Positions 26,531 through 36,868 of a stretch of DNA of 36,868 nucleotides are shown in pieces. Both the position numbers and the translations under genes were made by a program. The notes beneath the pieces are model-generated. The model was not told the DNA's origin, searched no databases, and saw nothing but the letters and a program-made list of their open reading frames with translations. Each line of letters opens with the position of its first letter. The first letter of the stretch is position 1. The stretch is from Chloroflexota bacterium (GTDB lineage Bacteria > Chloroflexota > UBA6077 > SHYK01), in contig WHTR01000024.1 of the NCBI GenBank assembly GCA_009377635.1, forward strand, positions 1 through 36,868, written 5' to 3'.

Positions 26531-29500
26531 CTGATCGCCCGGTTCGTTCCGCTTCGACCCCGGGCCCTTGCGACCGGCGCTGTCCTCGTCAGCGCGAGTC
26601 TCCTGTTCCACTTGCCTGCATGGGCATTCGGGCTGATCCCCATGGCGGACGACGTCGAAACATTTTACTTCCCCATCCTCGTGGCCACCTCCGAGGCACT
26701 CGCGCAGGGGCGGCTCGTGCTTTGGACACCGAGTATGTTCGCTGGGTATCCGCTGTTCGCCGACGGCGAGGCGGGGATGCTATATCCCATCCACCTCCTC
26801 CTCCTGCCGTGGCTTGCGCCCGAGGCGAGCCTGGTTGTCCTGCGGATCATCCACAGCGTACTCGCAAGCGCGTTCATGTACGTCCTGCTCCGCACCCTGG
26901 GCATGGGCCGGACGGGGAGCATCGCGGGCGGGATGACATACGCGTACTGCGGCTTTGTCGCGGGCCAGATCGTCCATACCAACGTGTACCAGGCGCTCGT
27001 GTGGCTCCCGCTCCAGCTCGCCCTCGTGGAACGTGCCTTTCGCTCAACGGGCGGCGAGCGATGGCGATTTGCCGTCTTCGCGGGCTCAGCCGTCGGCGTA
27101 CAGAGTCTCGCCGTACACATGCAGGTCACGATGATGAGCGGCGCCACGGTCGCGGCTTTCGTCGTGTACCGCGTCTTGGTCGGCGCAGAGCGTGGAGAGC
27201 ATCGAGCAGAAGGTCTCGCCGCCCGCCGAGGCTCCCGCATCAGGCTGGTTTTCAGTCTTCTCCGTCGATGCGCCGTAGGAGCGGGCATACTGGGGATTGC
27301 AGGAGCCGTTGGCATCGGGCTGAGCGCCGTTCAGCTTCTGCCGCTGTACGAGCTGGGCCAGGAGAACTGGCGAAGTCGCGGCCTGGCGCCCGCACTCGCC
27401 GCAACGAACAGCATCTGGCCCGGAGACGTCGTCACCTTGCTCCTTCCCAGGATATACGACACCGCGCACGGGGGCTACTGGGGCTTGGGAATCAAATGGG
27501 AGACCACCGTGTACGTTGGCGTCCTCCCATTGGTCCTCGCCCTGGTGGGGCTCGTCGTCGGGTGCGGATACCACCGTTTTTTCTTTGGACTACTCGCTGG
27601 CGGCTCGCTCGCTGTGGCGATGGGCCCATACGCCCCAGTCGACCTCTGGCGCGCCCTCCACGAGCTACCTGGCTTCGAGGTGCTTCGGTCGCCGGGCCGA
27701 TTCTCTTTGCCCTTCTCGTTGGCCATGGCGGGCCTTGCCGGCTACGGCGTCGACTGGCTTTCCCGCCGGTCAAGGCCGGATATACGAAAGGCGACCCCCA
27801 CGGTCGCGCTGGGAACCCTGTTGGTCATTGGTCTGGCCTATGGACTCGAACGGGCGGACGACGAGGTCCTCAGACTGTCTCTGAATAGCCCCGCACTGTT
27901 CACGAGGTACCTTGACTTGCCGGATATCCCGACGAGCGTCGACGGCGCCCCGCTGACAGCCGAGCGGATCGGTCGGCTCGCGGCCGAGGGTCTGTCGGTG
28001 ACGAACCCGGCCACCGCATGGCAGATCGCCCTGATGCTCGCGTCGACTCTCGCGCTCGCCACGTGGTTTCTCGGACGCCGGTTTCACGGCGCTGCCAGCG
28101 TCGTAACGGTGGGCCTCATCTTCGTCGACCTGTCGGTCGTCGGGTTGACATTCCATCCACTCGGACGGATCGCGGACCTGCGCCCCGAGATCCCACCGCT
28201 CCTGCTCCCGACTGGCGACGAGGTGTTCCGGATCTACACCGATCCGTCGACCGATTCGACCGAGAAGAAGCTCGGCTGGGCCGAGCCGAACCGGTTGCTC
28301 GTGGCCGGCTTGGACGAGGCCAACGGCTATTCGTCCATCCAGCCGAACCGACACATCGACTACATTGGAGCCACGGAGTACACGGGCGAGCAGATGTTCG
28401 ACCTTCTGAATGCGCGCTACGTGGTCCGAAGGAACACGCCGGAATCACTCATCGACCACGGCTCGACCGGCTTCGATCCCGAGCAGCCGCTATTCAGCGG
28501 TAAGTCGGGCACACCGGGCGCAGGCGGGACGCTGCTGCCCGATGGGCGCCCCGTGCGGGCCGACGAGGTTCGCGTGATCGCCCGCCTCTGGGATGCGATG
28601 AACCTCCCCGACGAGACACCGGTCGCGCGCATCTCCCTGGAGGCTCCCGACGGCACAACCCACACGCTGGAGCTCCTCGCCGGCCGCGACGTATCTGACG
28701 CGCGGCTGGACGTTCCGGGCGCGCCCGCGGCGAAGCACGACCGCGCGCCAGTAGCATTCACGTATGAATCCACGGACTTCGGAGGAGGCCGCCCTGGCGA
28801 GCATCTCTCCTTCGCCGCGCTCTCAACCGAGGCGCCGATGACGGTGAGCCGTGTCACGATCGAGACGACCGCGCCAACCGGCGGATTGGAGATCTACGGC
28901 GTGGCGCTGACGGACTCGGAGACGAAAGAGGTGACCCAGGCCCGGGACAAGCGCGAATACCGCCTCGTGTATCAGGATGCGAAGGTCCGCATCTACCGGA
29001 ACCGAGATGCCCTGCCGCGCGCATTCCTTGTCGGGACTGGAACAATCGTGCCAGCCGGGCGCCAGGCGCTCACGCTGATCAGCGAGGGTCCGTTCGACCC
29101 GCAAACAACGGCGCTCCTCGAAGACCCGATCCCCACGGGCGTACACATCCCTCGGTCGGTGGAGGGGACCCGATTCGCCGACGCGACCGACGCACCGGGC
29201 AGCGTCCACGTCACCTCCTACGACGGCGAACGGGTCGTGATCGACGTAGCAGCAGAGCGAGACGCGATCTTGGTCCTCACCGACCGCTACTCCCCTGGCT
29301 GGGTTGCGCGTATCGACGGCCAGGGGGCGCCGGTGCTCCGGGCCGATTATCTGTTCCGGGGCGTGGTCGTGCCCGCCGGCCGCCACACCGTCACGTTCAC
29401 GTACGAGCCTGTATCCGTCAAGGTCGGCGCGGTAATGACGATCGCGGCGGCGTGCGTCATCGGATTCACGGCTGTCCTCCACGGGCTAGCGCGAGCACGC

Positions 29501-29545
29501 AAGCCAAGGAATCAGCCGCGAGGCTTGACGGACCGTCGGCCCTGA
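26531..29545 (+). CDS. YfhO family membrane protein
   Basis: FAGYPLFADGEAGMLYPIHLLLLPWL; ELPGFEVLRSPGRFSLPFSLAMAGLAGYGVDWL; YSPGWVARIDGQGAPVLRADYLFRGVVVPAGRHTVTFTYEP. The supplied ORF starts at TTG 26612; the open frame and SD aggaggg suggest a CTG start at 26531. Confidence 0.85.
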   Translation: MIARFVPLRPRALATGAVLVSASLLFHLPAWAFGLIPMADDVETFYFPILVATSEALAQGRLVLWTPSMFAGYPLFADGEAGMLYPIHLLLLPWLAPEASLVVLRIIHSVLASAFMYVLLRTLGMGRTGSIAGGMTYAYCGFVAGQIVHTNVYQALVWLPLQLALVERAFRSTGGERWRFAVFAGSAVGVQSLAVHMQVTMMSGATVAAFVVYRVLVGAERGEHRAEGLAARRGSRIRLVFSLLRRCAVGAGILGIAGAVGIGLSAVQLLPLYELGQENWRSRGLAPALAATNSIWPGDVVTLLLPRIYDTAHGGYWGLGIKWETTVYVGVLPLVLALVGLVVGCGYHRFFFGLLAGGSLAVAMGPYAPVDLWRALHELPGFEVLRSPGRFSLPFSLAMAGLAGYGVDWLSRRSRPDIRKATPTVALGTLLVIGLAYGLERADDEVLRLSLNSPALFTRYLDLPDIPTSVDGAPLTAERIGRLAAEGLSVTNPATAWQIALMLASTLALATWFLGRRFHGAASVVTVGLIFVDLSVVGLTFHPLGRIADLRPEIPPLLLPTGDEVFRIYTDPSTDSTEKKLGWAEPNRLLVAGLDEANGYSSIQPNRHIDYIGATEYTGEQMFDLLNARYVVRRNTPESLIDHGSTGFDPEQPLFSGKSGTPGAGGTLLPDGRPVRADEVRVIARLWDAMNLPDETPVARISLEAPDGTTHTLELLAGRDVSDARLDVPGAPAAKHDRAPVAFTYESTDFGGGRPGEHLSFAALSTEAPMTVSRVTIETTAPTGGLEIYGVALTDSETKEVTQARDKREYRLVYQDAKVRIYRNRDALPRAFLVGTGTIVPAGRQALTLISEGPFDPQTTALLEDPIPTGVHIPRSVEGTRFADATDAPGSVHVTSYDGERVVIDVAAERDAILVLTDRYSPGWVARIDGQGAPVLRADYLFRGVVVPAGRHTVTFTYEPVSVKVGAVMTIAAACVIGFTAVLHGLARARKPRNQPRGLTDRRP

Positions 29546-29555
29546 TCGTGGACAG

Positions 29556-29576
29556 GTGCAGACCGGAAATCTGCGC
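29556..29576. terminator. possible bidirectional hairpin between convergent genes
   Basis: GTGCAGA-ccggaaa-TCTGCGC stem (one G-T wobble) between the YfhO stop (29545) and the AKR stop (29628). Confidence 0.3.
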
Positions 29577-29627
29577 GCCTACGACTGTGCTCGCCCTTTT
29601 AGTCCCCATGACAGTTCCGTCGACCTG

Positions 29628-30566
29628 CTAGCCAGCGAGAAGGGCGTCCAGCGCGTTCGTGTCGTCACCGCTGAGGCGCCACTCGAGGGACCGCACATTC
29701 TCATCCACCTGCTCCGGGCGGGTCGCGCCAGCGATGACGCTCCCCACCGCGGACTGCGACCCCAGCCAGGCAAGAGCGAGCTCTCCGACTGTATGGTCCC
29801 GCTCGCTGGCGAAACGCTCAAGCTTCGCCAGCGTGGCGAAGTTCGCCTCGTTGAGGGTGCGCGGCGCCCGCTCTCCGCTCGTCGCCAGGCGAGAACCAGC
29901 CGGCGGCGGCTGGCCAGAGCGGTACTTGCCGGTCAGAAACCCGCCCGCCAGGGGCGAGTATGGAATGACCCCCAGTCCATATCTCTCGCAAACGGGCACC
30001 AGCTCCGCCTCGATGGAGCGATTCAGGAGACTGAACGCGTTCTGTGCAGCGATGAGGGGCTCGATATGCTCGGACCGCGCGATCCACTGCGCCTCGACCA
30101 CCTGCCAAGCGGCGAAGTTCGAGCACCCGATGTAGCGGACGTCGCCGTGTGTGACCAGATCGTCTAGCGCCCGCATCGTCTCTTCAAGCGGCGTCGTAGG
30201 ATCCCAGAAGTGGATCTGGTAGAGGTCGATGTAGTCGGTCTTGAGGCGCTGGAGGCTGGCGTGGACCGCATGCATCATGTGGCGTCGGGACGCGCCGCGG
30301 CGGAGCGGTCCATCGCCGATCGCGCTCTCGAACTTTGTGGCCAGGATCACCTCGTGTCGCCGGCCCTGGACGGCGTTTCCAATGTACTCCTCGGAGAGCC
30401 CATCGCCGTATATGTCTGCGGTATCGAAGAACGTGATGCCGAGATCCATCGACCGATGGACCACGGCCACGCTCTGTGCCCCGTCGCACCGACGGCCGAA
30501 GCTGTTGGTGCCGAGGCCGGCGAGCGAGACCTGAAGGCCCGAGTTGCCCAGAGGGCGGTATTCCAT
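29628..30566 (-). CDS. aldo/keto reductase
   Basis: MEYRPLGNSGLQVSLAGLGTNSFG; GITFFDTADIYGDGLSEEYIG; LKTDYIDLYQIHFWDPTTPLEETMRALDDLVTHGDVRYIGCSNF. Confidence 0.93.
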   Translation of the reverse strand: MEYRPLGNSGLQVSLAGLGTNSFGRRCDGAQSVAVVHRSMDLGITFFDTADIYGDGLSEEYIGNAVQGRRHEVILATKFESAIGDGPLRRGASRRHMMHAVHASLQRLKTDYIDLYQIHFWDPTTPLEETMRALDDLVTHGDVRYIGCSNFAAWQVVEAQWIARSEHIEPLIAAQNAFSLLNRSIEAELVPVCERYGLGVIPYSPLAGGFLTGKYRSGQPPPAGSRLATSGERAPRTLNEANFATLAKLERFASERDHTVGELALAWLGSQSAVGSVIAGATRPEQVDENVRSLEWRLSGDDTNALDALLAG

Positions 30567-30569
30567 GCG

Positions 30570-31583
30570 TCAGCCCCCGAGGGTGATCATCTCGATCTTG
30601 TGGCGCCCGGCCGCATCATACCCTGTTGGCGAGCGCAGCGCAGCGAGGCGCTCCTCGGAGTAGCGGTCATGTCGCCCTCCCCAGATGGCCGCGACCCGAC
30701 TGACCAGCTCGTCATCGCTGTCACCCCGCCGCAGCGGCGTCTTGAGGTCGTGACCCTGCCCGGCAAAGAGGCAGGTGACGAGCTTCCCGTCGGCGGTCAA
30801 CCGCAGCCGCGTGCAGCTCGCGCAGAAGGGCTCCGTCACTGAGGCGATGACGCCGACCTGCCCTGCGCCATCGACAAACTCGTAGTCAACGGCCGGCGCA
30901 CGTCCGCCGTTTCGCCCGATCTCCCGCAGCGGGTGGACGCGGTTGATGCCATCGAGGATCTCCCGCTTCGAGACGACCCGGTCCAGAACCCACCCGTTCG
31001 CGTTGCCGACGTCCATGAACTCGATGAAGCGAATCGTGAATCCATGCTGGCGAGCGAACTCGACGAGAGGGACGATGTCGTCGTCGTTGACACCGCGTTG
31101 AATCACTGCGTTGAGCTTGATAGGGTGGAGCCCGTGGTCCTTGGCGGCGAACAGCCCGTCAAGGACCTTTGCGAGGTCACCCCGGCGTCGGATCTGCCGG
31201 AACTTCTCGGGGTTCAACGTGTCTAAGCTGACATTCACGCGCTGAAGGCCCGCAGCCCTCAGGGAGGCGACCTTCTCGGCGAGGAGCGAGCCGTTCGTCG
31301 TGAGAGAAAGATCATCCATCCCTGGTATCGATGAGAGGCGCCTGATGAGGTCCTCGAGGTGTGGACGGATGAGAGGCTCGCCACCGGTGAGCCGGATCTC
31401 ATCCACACCCAAGCCCACGAGGAGACGGGCGAGGCGTCCGACCTCGTCGTACCTCAGGAGCTCGTTGTTCGGGATCCACGGGTATTCGTCGAATGGCATG
31501 CAGTACGTGCACCGAAAGTTGCACCGATCCGTCACCGAGATCCGGAGGTCCTTCAAGGGGCGAGCAAAGACGTCTTGGGGCAT
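30570..31583 (-). CDS. moaA: GTP 3',8-cyclase (molybdenum cofactor biosynthesis protein A)
   Basis: PLKDLRISVTDRCNFRCTYCMPFDEYPWIP; IRLTGGEPLIRPHLEDLI; second cluster CASCTRLRLTADGKLVTCLF; C-terminal GG. ATG at 31583; alternative TTG at 31607. Confidence 0.95.
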   Translation of the reverse strand: MPQDVFARPLKDLRISVTDRCNFRCTYCMPFDEYPWIPNNELLRYDEVGRLARLLVGLGVDEIRLTGGEPLIRPHLEDLIRRLSSIPGMDDLSLTTNGSLLAEKVASLRAAGLQRVNVSLDTLNPEKFRQIRRRGDLAKVLDGLFAAKDHGLHPIKLNAVIQRGVNDDDIVPLVEFARQHGFTIRFIEFMDVGNANGWVLDRVVSKREILDGINRVHPLREIGRNGGRAPAVDYEFVDGAGQVGVIASVTEPFCASCTRLRLTADGKLVTCLFAGQGHDLKTPLRRGDSDDELVSRVAAIWGGRHDRYSEERLAALRSPTGYDAAGRHKIEMITLGG

Positions 31584-31616
31584 CGTCGATTCCAGCTTGC
31601 GGTCCAACCCCGCGGC

Positions 31617-32174
31617 TCACATCATGCCGAGCGTGAGCTTGGCGGCATCGGGGATCATGCTGAAGTCCCACGGCGGGTCAAACACCAGCTCGACGTCGGT
31701 CTCCGTGATGCCCGGGATGGTGGGGAGCTTGCTCTCAACCTCGGCCTTGAGCACATCGCCCATACCGCAGCCGGGCGCCGTCAGCGTCATCTCGATGTGC
31801 ACGCGGTACCCACCTCCGTCACGTACCGTCACCGCGCACGCGTAGACGAGCCCCAGGTCCGCAATGTTGACCGGAATCTCGGGATCGAAGCACGTCCGAA
31901 GCTGGTCCCAGACGAGCCCCTCGACCTCCTCGGCCGACTGCGGCTGCGCGGAGGCGAGCTGCTGGATCGTGCTATCGAGGTCCTTTCCGATGGCGTCCAC
32001 ATCCTGGTTCTGGACGCGGACCATGAACCCTTCGTCGGTCACGACCGTGTACGTCCCGCCCAGGGCCTGGTGGATGCTTCCACCCGTCCCCGCGTGCAGC
32101 ACCATCCGGGAGCCAGCGGGGACCTGGATGACCTCACAGTCTCGACTGAACGTGATGCGCTCATCGCCATGCAT
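31617..32174 (-). CDS. sufT: SufT-like Fe-S cluster assembly protein (MIP18/DUF59 domain)
   Basis: ATG at 32174; CFDPEIPVNIADLGLVYACAV; MTLTAPGCGMGDVLKAEVESKLPTIPGITETDVELVFDPPW. Confidence 0.88.
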   Translation of the reverse strand: MHGDERITFSRDCEVIQVPAGSRMVLHAGTGGSIHQALGGTYTVVTDEGFMVRVQNQDVDAIGKDLDSTIQQLASAQPQSAEEVEGLVWDQLRTCFDPEIPVNIADLGLVYACAVTVRDGGGYRVHIEMTLTAPGCGMGDVLKAEVESKLPTIPGITETDVELVFDPPWDFSMIPDAAKLTLGMM

Positions 32175-32179
32175 CGTTG

Positions 32180-32632
32180 CTACTCCGTTGAAACCTGCGG
32201 GCGATCCTGACGGAGCGCCGCGCGCATCGCGTGCCACGCCAAGGTCGCGCACTTGACCCGGATGGGAAACTCTCGAACGCCGGCGAGGACCTCCAGCTTG
32301 CCGAGCCCGTCTTCGCTGAGATCGACGGACGGATCCCCAGTGAGCAGCGCATGGAGGGCGGCGAAGAGCTGATCCGCGTCCGCCCGCGACTTCCCCTTGA
32401 GCTGCTCGGTCATCAGCGACGCCGAGGCCTTCGCGATGGCACAGCCATACCCCTGGAAGCTCATGTCGACAATCCGATCGCCATCTAGCTGCAGGTACAC
32501 GACGACCTGGTCGCCACACAGGGGGTTGATCCCTTCGGCCATCCGGTTCGCGCTCTCGAGCTTCGCGAAGTTGCGCGGCCGGCGATTATGGTCGAGGATG
32601 ACCTCCTGATACAGCTCAGTCAGCTCGGACAT
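32180..32632 (-). CDS. sufU: SUF system scaffold/sulfurtransferase SufU
   Basis: LYQEVILDHNRRPRNFAKLE; NPLCGDQVVVYLQLDGDRIVDMSFQGYGCAIAKASASLMTEQLKGKS; RVKCATLAWHAMRAAL. Confidence 0.95.
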   Translation of the reverse strand: MSELTELYQEVILDHNRRPRNFAKLESANRMAEGINPLCGDQVVVYLQLDGDRIVDMSFQGYGCAIAKASASLMTEQLKGKSRADADQLFAALHALLTGDPSVDLSEDGLGKLEVLAGVREFPIRVKCATLAWHAMRAALRQDRPQVSTE

Positions 32633-33891
32633 CAGCCGAACACCTCGATGGCTGCGTCGACCGCGCGGGCCAGCGCGTCAACCTCCTCGCGCGTGTTGTA
32701 GAACGCGAACGACGCCCGCGCCGTGGCAGGCACGCCAAAACGCTGCATGAGCGGCATCGCACAGTGGTGGCCAGCGCGGATAGCCACACCATGCTGATCA
32801 AGAATCGTCCCCAGGTCGTGAGCGTGGATGCCGTCTATGACGAAGGAGATCACGCTCGCCTTCTCGCGGGCCGTCCCGATGATCTGCAGACCCGGAATCG
32901 CGGCGAGCACACCCGTGGCGTAGTCGAGCAGCTCGTGCTCGTACCCGCCGGCGGCGCTCAGGCCGACCTGCTGCACGTAGTCGATGGCAGCTCCCAGCCC
33001 CACGACACCCGCGATGTTGGGCGTGCCGGCCTCGAACTTGTACGGCAGGACGTTGTACTGGGTCTTCTCGAACGTGACCGAGGCGATCATCTCGCCGCCA
33101 CCCTGGTACGGCGGCATCTCCTCCAAGAGATCTGCCTTTCCATACAACGCACCGACACCGGTCGGCCCATACAGCTTATGACTGGAGAAGGCGTAAAAGT
33201 CACAGTCCAGGTCCCGGACGTCGACTCGCAGGTGCGGCACTGCCTGCGCGCCATCCAGCAGCACCGGAGCGCCGTGGCTGTGGGCCATCTCGATCATCTG
33301 CTTGACCGGATTGATGGTCCCCAGCACGTTGGACACGTGCGCCAGGGCGACGAGCTTCGTTCGCTCGCTCAGGAGCCGTCGATACTCGTCGACCAGGAGC
33401 TCGCCGTCGTCGTCCACGGGGATCACGCGGAGTCGCGCCCCCACCTGCTGGCACACGAGCTGCCACGGCACGATGTTGGAGTGGTGCTCCATCGCGGAGA
33501 CGATGATCTCGTCGCCTTCCGTGAGGACGGACCGAGCATAGCTCTGCGCCGCGAGGTTGATGCCCTCGGTCGTTCCCCGGACGAAGATGATCTCTCGGGA
33601 ATCCGCGGCATTGATGAACTCGCGCACCTTCGATCGGGTCCGCTCGTACGCCTGCGTCGCTCGCTCCGCCAACGTGTGGATCGCTCGATGAATGTTGGCG
33701 TTGTCCTCCGCGTAGTAACGACTCAGCGTGTCGATGACGACGCGCGGCTTCTGGGCGGTCGACGCGTTATCGAGGTATACGAGCGGCTGGCCGTTGACGC
33801 GTTGGTTGAGAACCGGGAAGTCGTCTCGGATCCGCTGTACGGGAAATGCGCCCCCGGAGGTGGGCTGGCTCATCCGCGTCCCTGTACTCAT
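32632..33891 (-). CDS. sufS: cysteine desulfurase SufS
   Basis: [86 protein letters not shown]. Confidence 0.96.
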   Translation of the reverse strand: MSTGTRMSQPTSGGAFPVQRIRDDFPVLNQRVNGQPLVYLDNASTAQKPRVVIDTLSRYYAEDNANIHRAIHTLAERATQAYERTRSKVREFINAADSREIIFVRGTTEGINLAAQSYARSVLTEGDEIIVSAMEHHSNIVPWQLVCQQVGARLRVIPVDDDGELLVDEYRRLLSERTKLVALAHVSNVLGTINPVKQMIEMAHSHGAPVLLDGAQAVPHLRVDVRDLDCDFYAFSSHKLYGPTGVGALYGKADLLEEMPPYQGGGEMIASVTFEKTQYNVLPYKFEAGTPNIAGVVGLGAAIDYVQQVGLSAAGGYEHELLDYATGVLAAIPGLQIIGTAREKASVISFVIDGIHAHDLGTILDQHGVAIRAGHHCAMPLMQRFGVPATARASFAFYNTREEVDALARAVDAAIEVFG

Positions 33892-35249
33892 GGCCGCACC
33901 TTGGCTTCCCAGCCCGTGCGAAGGGCCGACATCAGCAGTTGCGCGAGCCGCTCCCGGAGGGTCTGGATGGCGATGCGTTCGATGAGCTCGGCCGCGAACC
34001 CGTAGGTGAGGAGGCCGCGCGCGGTCTGCTCGCCCATCCCGCGGCTCCGCGCGTAGAAGAGCATGTCGTCATCGAGCTGTCCGATGGCTGCGCCGTGCGT
34101 GCAGCGCACGTCATCGGCGAGGATCTCTAGCTGCGGCTTCGTATCCACGATCGCCTGCTCCGACAGGAGGAGGTTCCGGTTGATCTGGTGCGCGTCGGAC
34201 TTCTGGGCGCCAGGTCGCACGCGGATCATTCCGTTGAAGACGGCGCGCCCTCTGCCATCGAGAACGCCCTTGTACAGCTGCCGACTCGTCCCGTGGGGCA
34301 CGGCATGGTCGATGGACGTGTGGTGATCGACGTGCTGCGTGCCCGTCGCGACATACAGACCATTCAGCGTGCAGTCCGCACCCTCACCGTCCAGCAGCAC
34401 GTTCAAGTCGTTTCGGGCGAGCCGGGCCCCCATCGCGATAGAGTACGACGTGTACGCGCTGTCGCATGCCTGGTGCACCTGCGTTGTAGCCACGTGGTAC
34501 GCGCTCGGACCCTCCAACATCAGCCTGTAGTGGGAAAGGACCGACCCATCGCCCAGCACCAGCTCAGTGACGGCATTACTGAACACATGCGCATCCTGCG
34601 CCGAGACGTACGTCTCGATGACGACTGCCTGGCTTCCCGTCCCGGTGATGACGAGCGTCCGCGGGTGTACTACCGTTGGCGCCTCGCGCGAGGTGGCGAT
34701 GAAGACAACGTGGATCGGCTCCTCCACGATGTACCCGTCGGGCACGTAGACCACCGCGCCATCCCGGATGAGAGCCGTATTGATCGCCGTGAAAGCATTC
34801 GTCTCGTATCGAGCGTAGCGCGCGAGGTGCGACTCGACCGCCGCCTCCTGGGTCTGCACCGCCTCAGAGAGGCCCGCGACGACCAGACCATCTCGTCGGA
34901 CAGGCAGCGACGACAGGTTCGGCGCGACACGACCGTCGACGATGACAAGCTGCGTCCATCCCCGCGCGTCGGGTGCGAGCGCTCGAACACGCGTGAGGCG
35001 GGCCGCGTCCGCCTCCGGCAGATCGGGCGCGCCGTCCAGAATGGGCTGAAACGGCGTCTCCACGATGGGAGCCACGCTCGTGTATTTCCAGTCCTCGTCT
35101 CGCGTTGTCGGGAAGTGCAGGTCCTCGAAGCGCGTCAGAGCCCGCTGTCGAGTTTCCCGCAGCCACGCTGGCTCTGGCGGCAGCACGTTACGCTGCAGCG
35201 CCTCATAGGCTGAGAGGAACTGCTCCTTCTCTCGCGCGACCTGCAACAT
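33888..35249 (-). CDS. sufD: Fe-S cluster assembly protein SufD
   Basis: [114 protein letters not shown]. Confidence 0.96.
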   Translation of the reverse strand: MLQVAREKEQFLSAYEALQRNVLPPEPAWLRETRQRALTRFEDLHFPTTRDEDWKYTSVAPIVETPFQPILDGAPDLPEADAARLTRVRALAPDARGWTQLVIVDGRVAPNLSSLPVRRDGLVVAGLSEAVQTQEAAVESHLARYARYETNAFTAINTALIRDGAVVYVPDGYIVEEPIHVVFIATSREAPTVVHPRTLVITGTGSQAVVIETYVSAQDAHVFSNAVTELVLGDGSVLSHYRLMLEGPSAYHVATTQVHQACDSAYTSYSIAMGARLARNDLNVLLDGEGADCTLNGLYVATGTQHVDHHTSIDHAVPHGTSRQLYKGVLDGRGRAVFNGMIRVRPGAQKSDAHQINRNLLLSEQAIVDTKPQLEILADDVRCTHGAAIGQLDDDMLFYARSRGMGEQTARGLLTYGFAAELIERIAIQTLRERLAQLLMSALRTGWEAKVRP

Positions 35250-35252
35250 GTG

Positions 35253-36029
35253 TCAGCTTCCCCCCTCGGCAGCAACAGGAACGGGTCCCTCATCCTTTAC
35301 CCAGTCGTACCCCTTGGCCTCCAGCTCCAGGGCGAGGCCCTTGCCGCCGGAGAGCGCGATGCGCCCGCCAAGAAGCACGTGCACGTAGTCCGGGGTAACG
35401 TAGTTCAGGACCCGCTGGTAGTGGGTCACGAGCAGCATCGCGCGCTCGGGATGCCGCATCGTGTTGATCCCGTTCGCCACAACCCGCAGCGCGTCGATGT
35501 CTAATCCGGAGTCCGTCTCGTCGAGGATAGCCAGCCGAGGTTCCAGTATGGCCATCTGGAGGATCTCGTTCCGCTTCTTCTCGCCTCCCGAGAAGCCCTC
35601 GTTGACCGGCCGGTTCGCCATCGCCTGGTCCATCTCCACGAAACGCATCCTCTCGCGCAGCAGCTGCAGGAACTCGATCGCGTCGAGCTCCGGGAGGCCG
35701 CGGTGCGCCCGGATCTCGTTCAGCCCGGCCTTCAGGAAGTACGCGTTCGCCACGCCCGGAATCTCGACCGGGTACTGGAACGCAAGGAACACACCCTCCC
35801 GTGCGCGCGCCTCGGGTGGCATTTCGAGGAGATTACGGCCCTCGAACAGCACCTTTCCCTCGGTCACCGTGTACGCGGGATGGCCGGCGAGCACCTGGGC
35901 GAGCGTACTCTTCCCAGAGCCATTGGGCCCCATCACGGCGTGGACCTCGCCGGGTTTAACCGACAGGTCGACGCCCTTCAGGATCTCCTGTCGGTCGACA
36001 CGCACGTGGAGGTTTCGGATCTCCAGCAC
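35253..36029 (-). CDS. sufC: Fe-S cluster assembly ATPase SufC
   Basis: GTG at 36029; VNPGEVHAVMGPNGSGKSTLAQ-type Walker A (VKPGEVHAVMGPNGSGKSTLAQVLAGHPAYTVTEGKVLF); FSGGEKKRNEILQMAILEPRLAILDETDSGLDIDAL. Confidence 0.97.
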   Translation of the reverse strand: MLEIRNLHVRVDRQEILKGVDLSVKPGEVHAVMGPNGSGKSTLAQVLAGHPAYTVTEGKVLFEGRNLLEMPPEARAREGVFLAFQYPVEIPGVANAYFLKAGLNEIRAHRGLPELDAIEFLQLLRERMRFVEMDQAMANRPVNEGFSGGEKKRNEILQMAILEPRLAILDETDSGLDIDALRVVANGINTMRHPERAMLLVTHYQRVLNYVTPDYVHVLLGGRIALSGGKGLALELEAKGYDWVKDEGPVPVAAEGGS

Positions 36030-36868
36030 TACCCGACGCTCCCCTCGAGGCTGACGCCCAGCAGTTTCGTCGCCTCGACCGCAAACTCCATCGGGAGCTC
36101 GCGGAAGACCTCCTTGCAGAAGCCGTTCACGATCAACGATACCGCGTTTTCCGCCGACAGGCCGCGCTGCTGGCAATAGAACAGCTGGTCCTCGCCGATC
36201 CTGGACGTGGACGCCTCGTGCTCAACCTGCGACGCGTCGTTCATAACTTCGATGTATGGCAACGTATGTGCGCCGCACGTATCGCCCAGCAGCAGCGAGT
36301 CACACTGGGAGTGATTCCGCGCGCCCCTCGCGCCCCTCTGCACGCGCACCAGACCGCGGTACGTGTTCTGTCCGTGGCCTGCCGAGATGCCCTTCGAAAC
36401 GATCGTGCTCCGCGTGTTCTCGCCGAGGTGGATCATCTTCGTGCCCGTGTCGGCCTGCTGGTGATTGTTCGTCAGGGCAACGGAATAGAACTCGCCGACC
36501 GAGTTGTCCCCCTGCAAGATGACGCCTGGGTACTTCCAGGTGATCGCCGACCCGGTCTCGACCTGCGTCCACGAGATCTTGGAGTTCGCTCCGAGACACT
36601 TTCCGCGCTTCGTCACGAAGTTGAAGATGCCGCCGTTGCCCTCGCGGTCGCCCGCGTACCAGTTCTGGACGGTTGAGTACTTGATCGTTGCGTTCTCATG
36701 GGCGATCAGCTCGACGACCGCGGCGTGAAGCTGGTTCTCGTCGCGCATCGGCGCGGTGCAGCCCTCGAGGTAGCTGACGTAGCTCCCCTCATCCGCGATG
36801 ATGAGTGTTCGCTCGAACTGGCCGGTGCTCGCGGCGTTGATGCGGAAGTACGTCGACAGCTCCATCGG
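36029..36868 (-). CDS. sufB: Fe-S cluster assembly protein SufB (partial; N-terminus beyond window end)
   Basis: [106 protein letters not shown]. Confidence 0.96.
   Translation of the reverse strand, partial: PMELSTYFRINAASTGQFERTLIIADEGSYVSYLEGCTAPMRDENQLHAAVVELIAHENATIKYSTVQNWYAGDREGNGGIFNFVTKRGKCLGANSKISWTQVETGSAITWKYPGVILQGDNSVGEFYSVALTNNHQQADTGTKMIHLGENTRSTIVSKGISAGHGQNTYRGLVRVQRGARGARNHSQCDSLLLGDTCGAHTLPYIEVMNDASQVEHEASTSRIGEDQLFYCQQRGLSAENAVSLIVNGFCKEVFRELPMEFAVEATKLLGVSLEGSVG

Noticed and set aside
26398-27888. 496-aa plus-strand ORF overlapping the YfhO-like gene
   Set aside because: Arg/Pro/Gly-rich out-of-frame translation; the YfhO frame is convincingly coding.
32764-34005. 413-aa plus-strand ORF opposite sufS
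   Set aside because: Antisense to an unambiguous SufS coding sequence.
34188-35213. 341-aa plus-strand ORF opposite sufD
   Set aside because: Antisense to an unambiguous SufD coding sequence.

Overview
High-GC bacterial chromosomal window; lineage not determined (a Chloroflexota-like or similar environmental lineage is only a weak guess). About 24 protein-coding genes are supported. Left edge: DUF512/PDZ radical-SAM-like protein overlapping glmS. Next comes an accessory catabolic/transport region (about 3.3-26.2 kb): two cupins, five ABC-type solute-binding proteins with no permease or ATPase genes, an orphan molybdopterin-binding xanthine dehydrogenase-family subunit, a bicupin, a Rieske oxygenase alpha subunit, an AbrB/RelE-type toxin-antitoxin pair, a small membrane-protein pair divergent from a CPA2 K+/H+ antiporter, two ACMSD-like amidohydrolases and a EutA-like reactivase with histidine-rich tails at both termini. 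Then a YfhO-type membrane protein and a long minus-strand core operon, sufB(partial)-sufC-sufD-sufS-sufU-sufT-moaA-aldo/keto reductase. No rRNA, tRNA, CRISPR, transposase or prophage was recognised. The least-explained item is the His-tailed orphan EutA-like protein (21313-23070), which has its own plausible promoter and palindromes and sits next to two solute-binding lipoproteins. Also notable are the abrupt codon-usage mosaic inside the second amidohydrolase, a signal-peptide-less Peripla_BP_6-like protein and a dispersed palindromic repeat at 16556-16642. All family calls come from motif recognition by eye; no searches were run.
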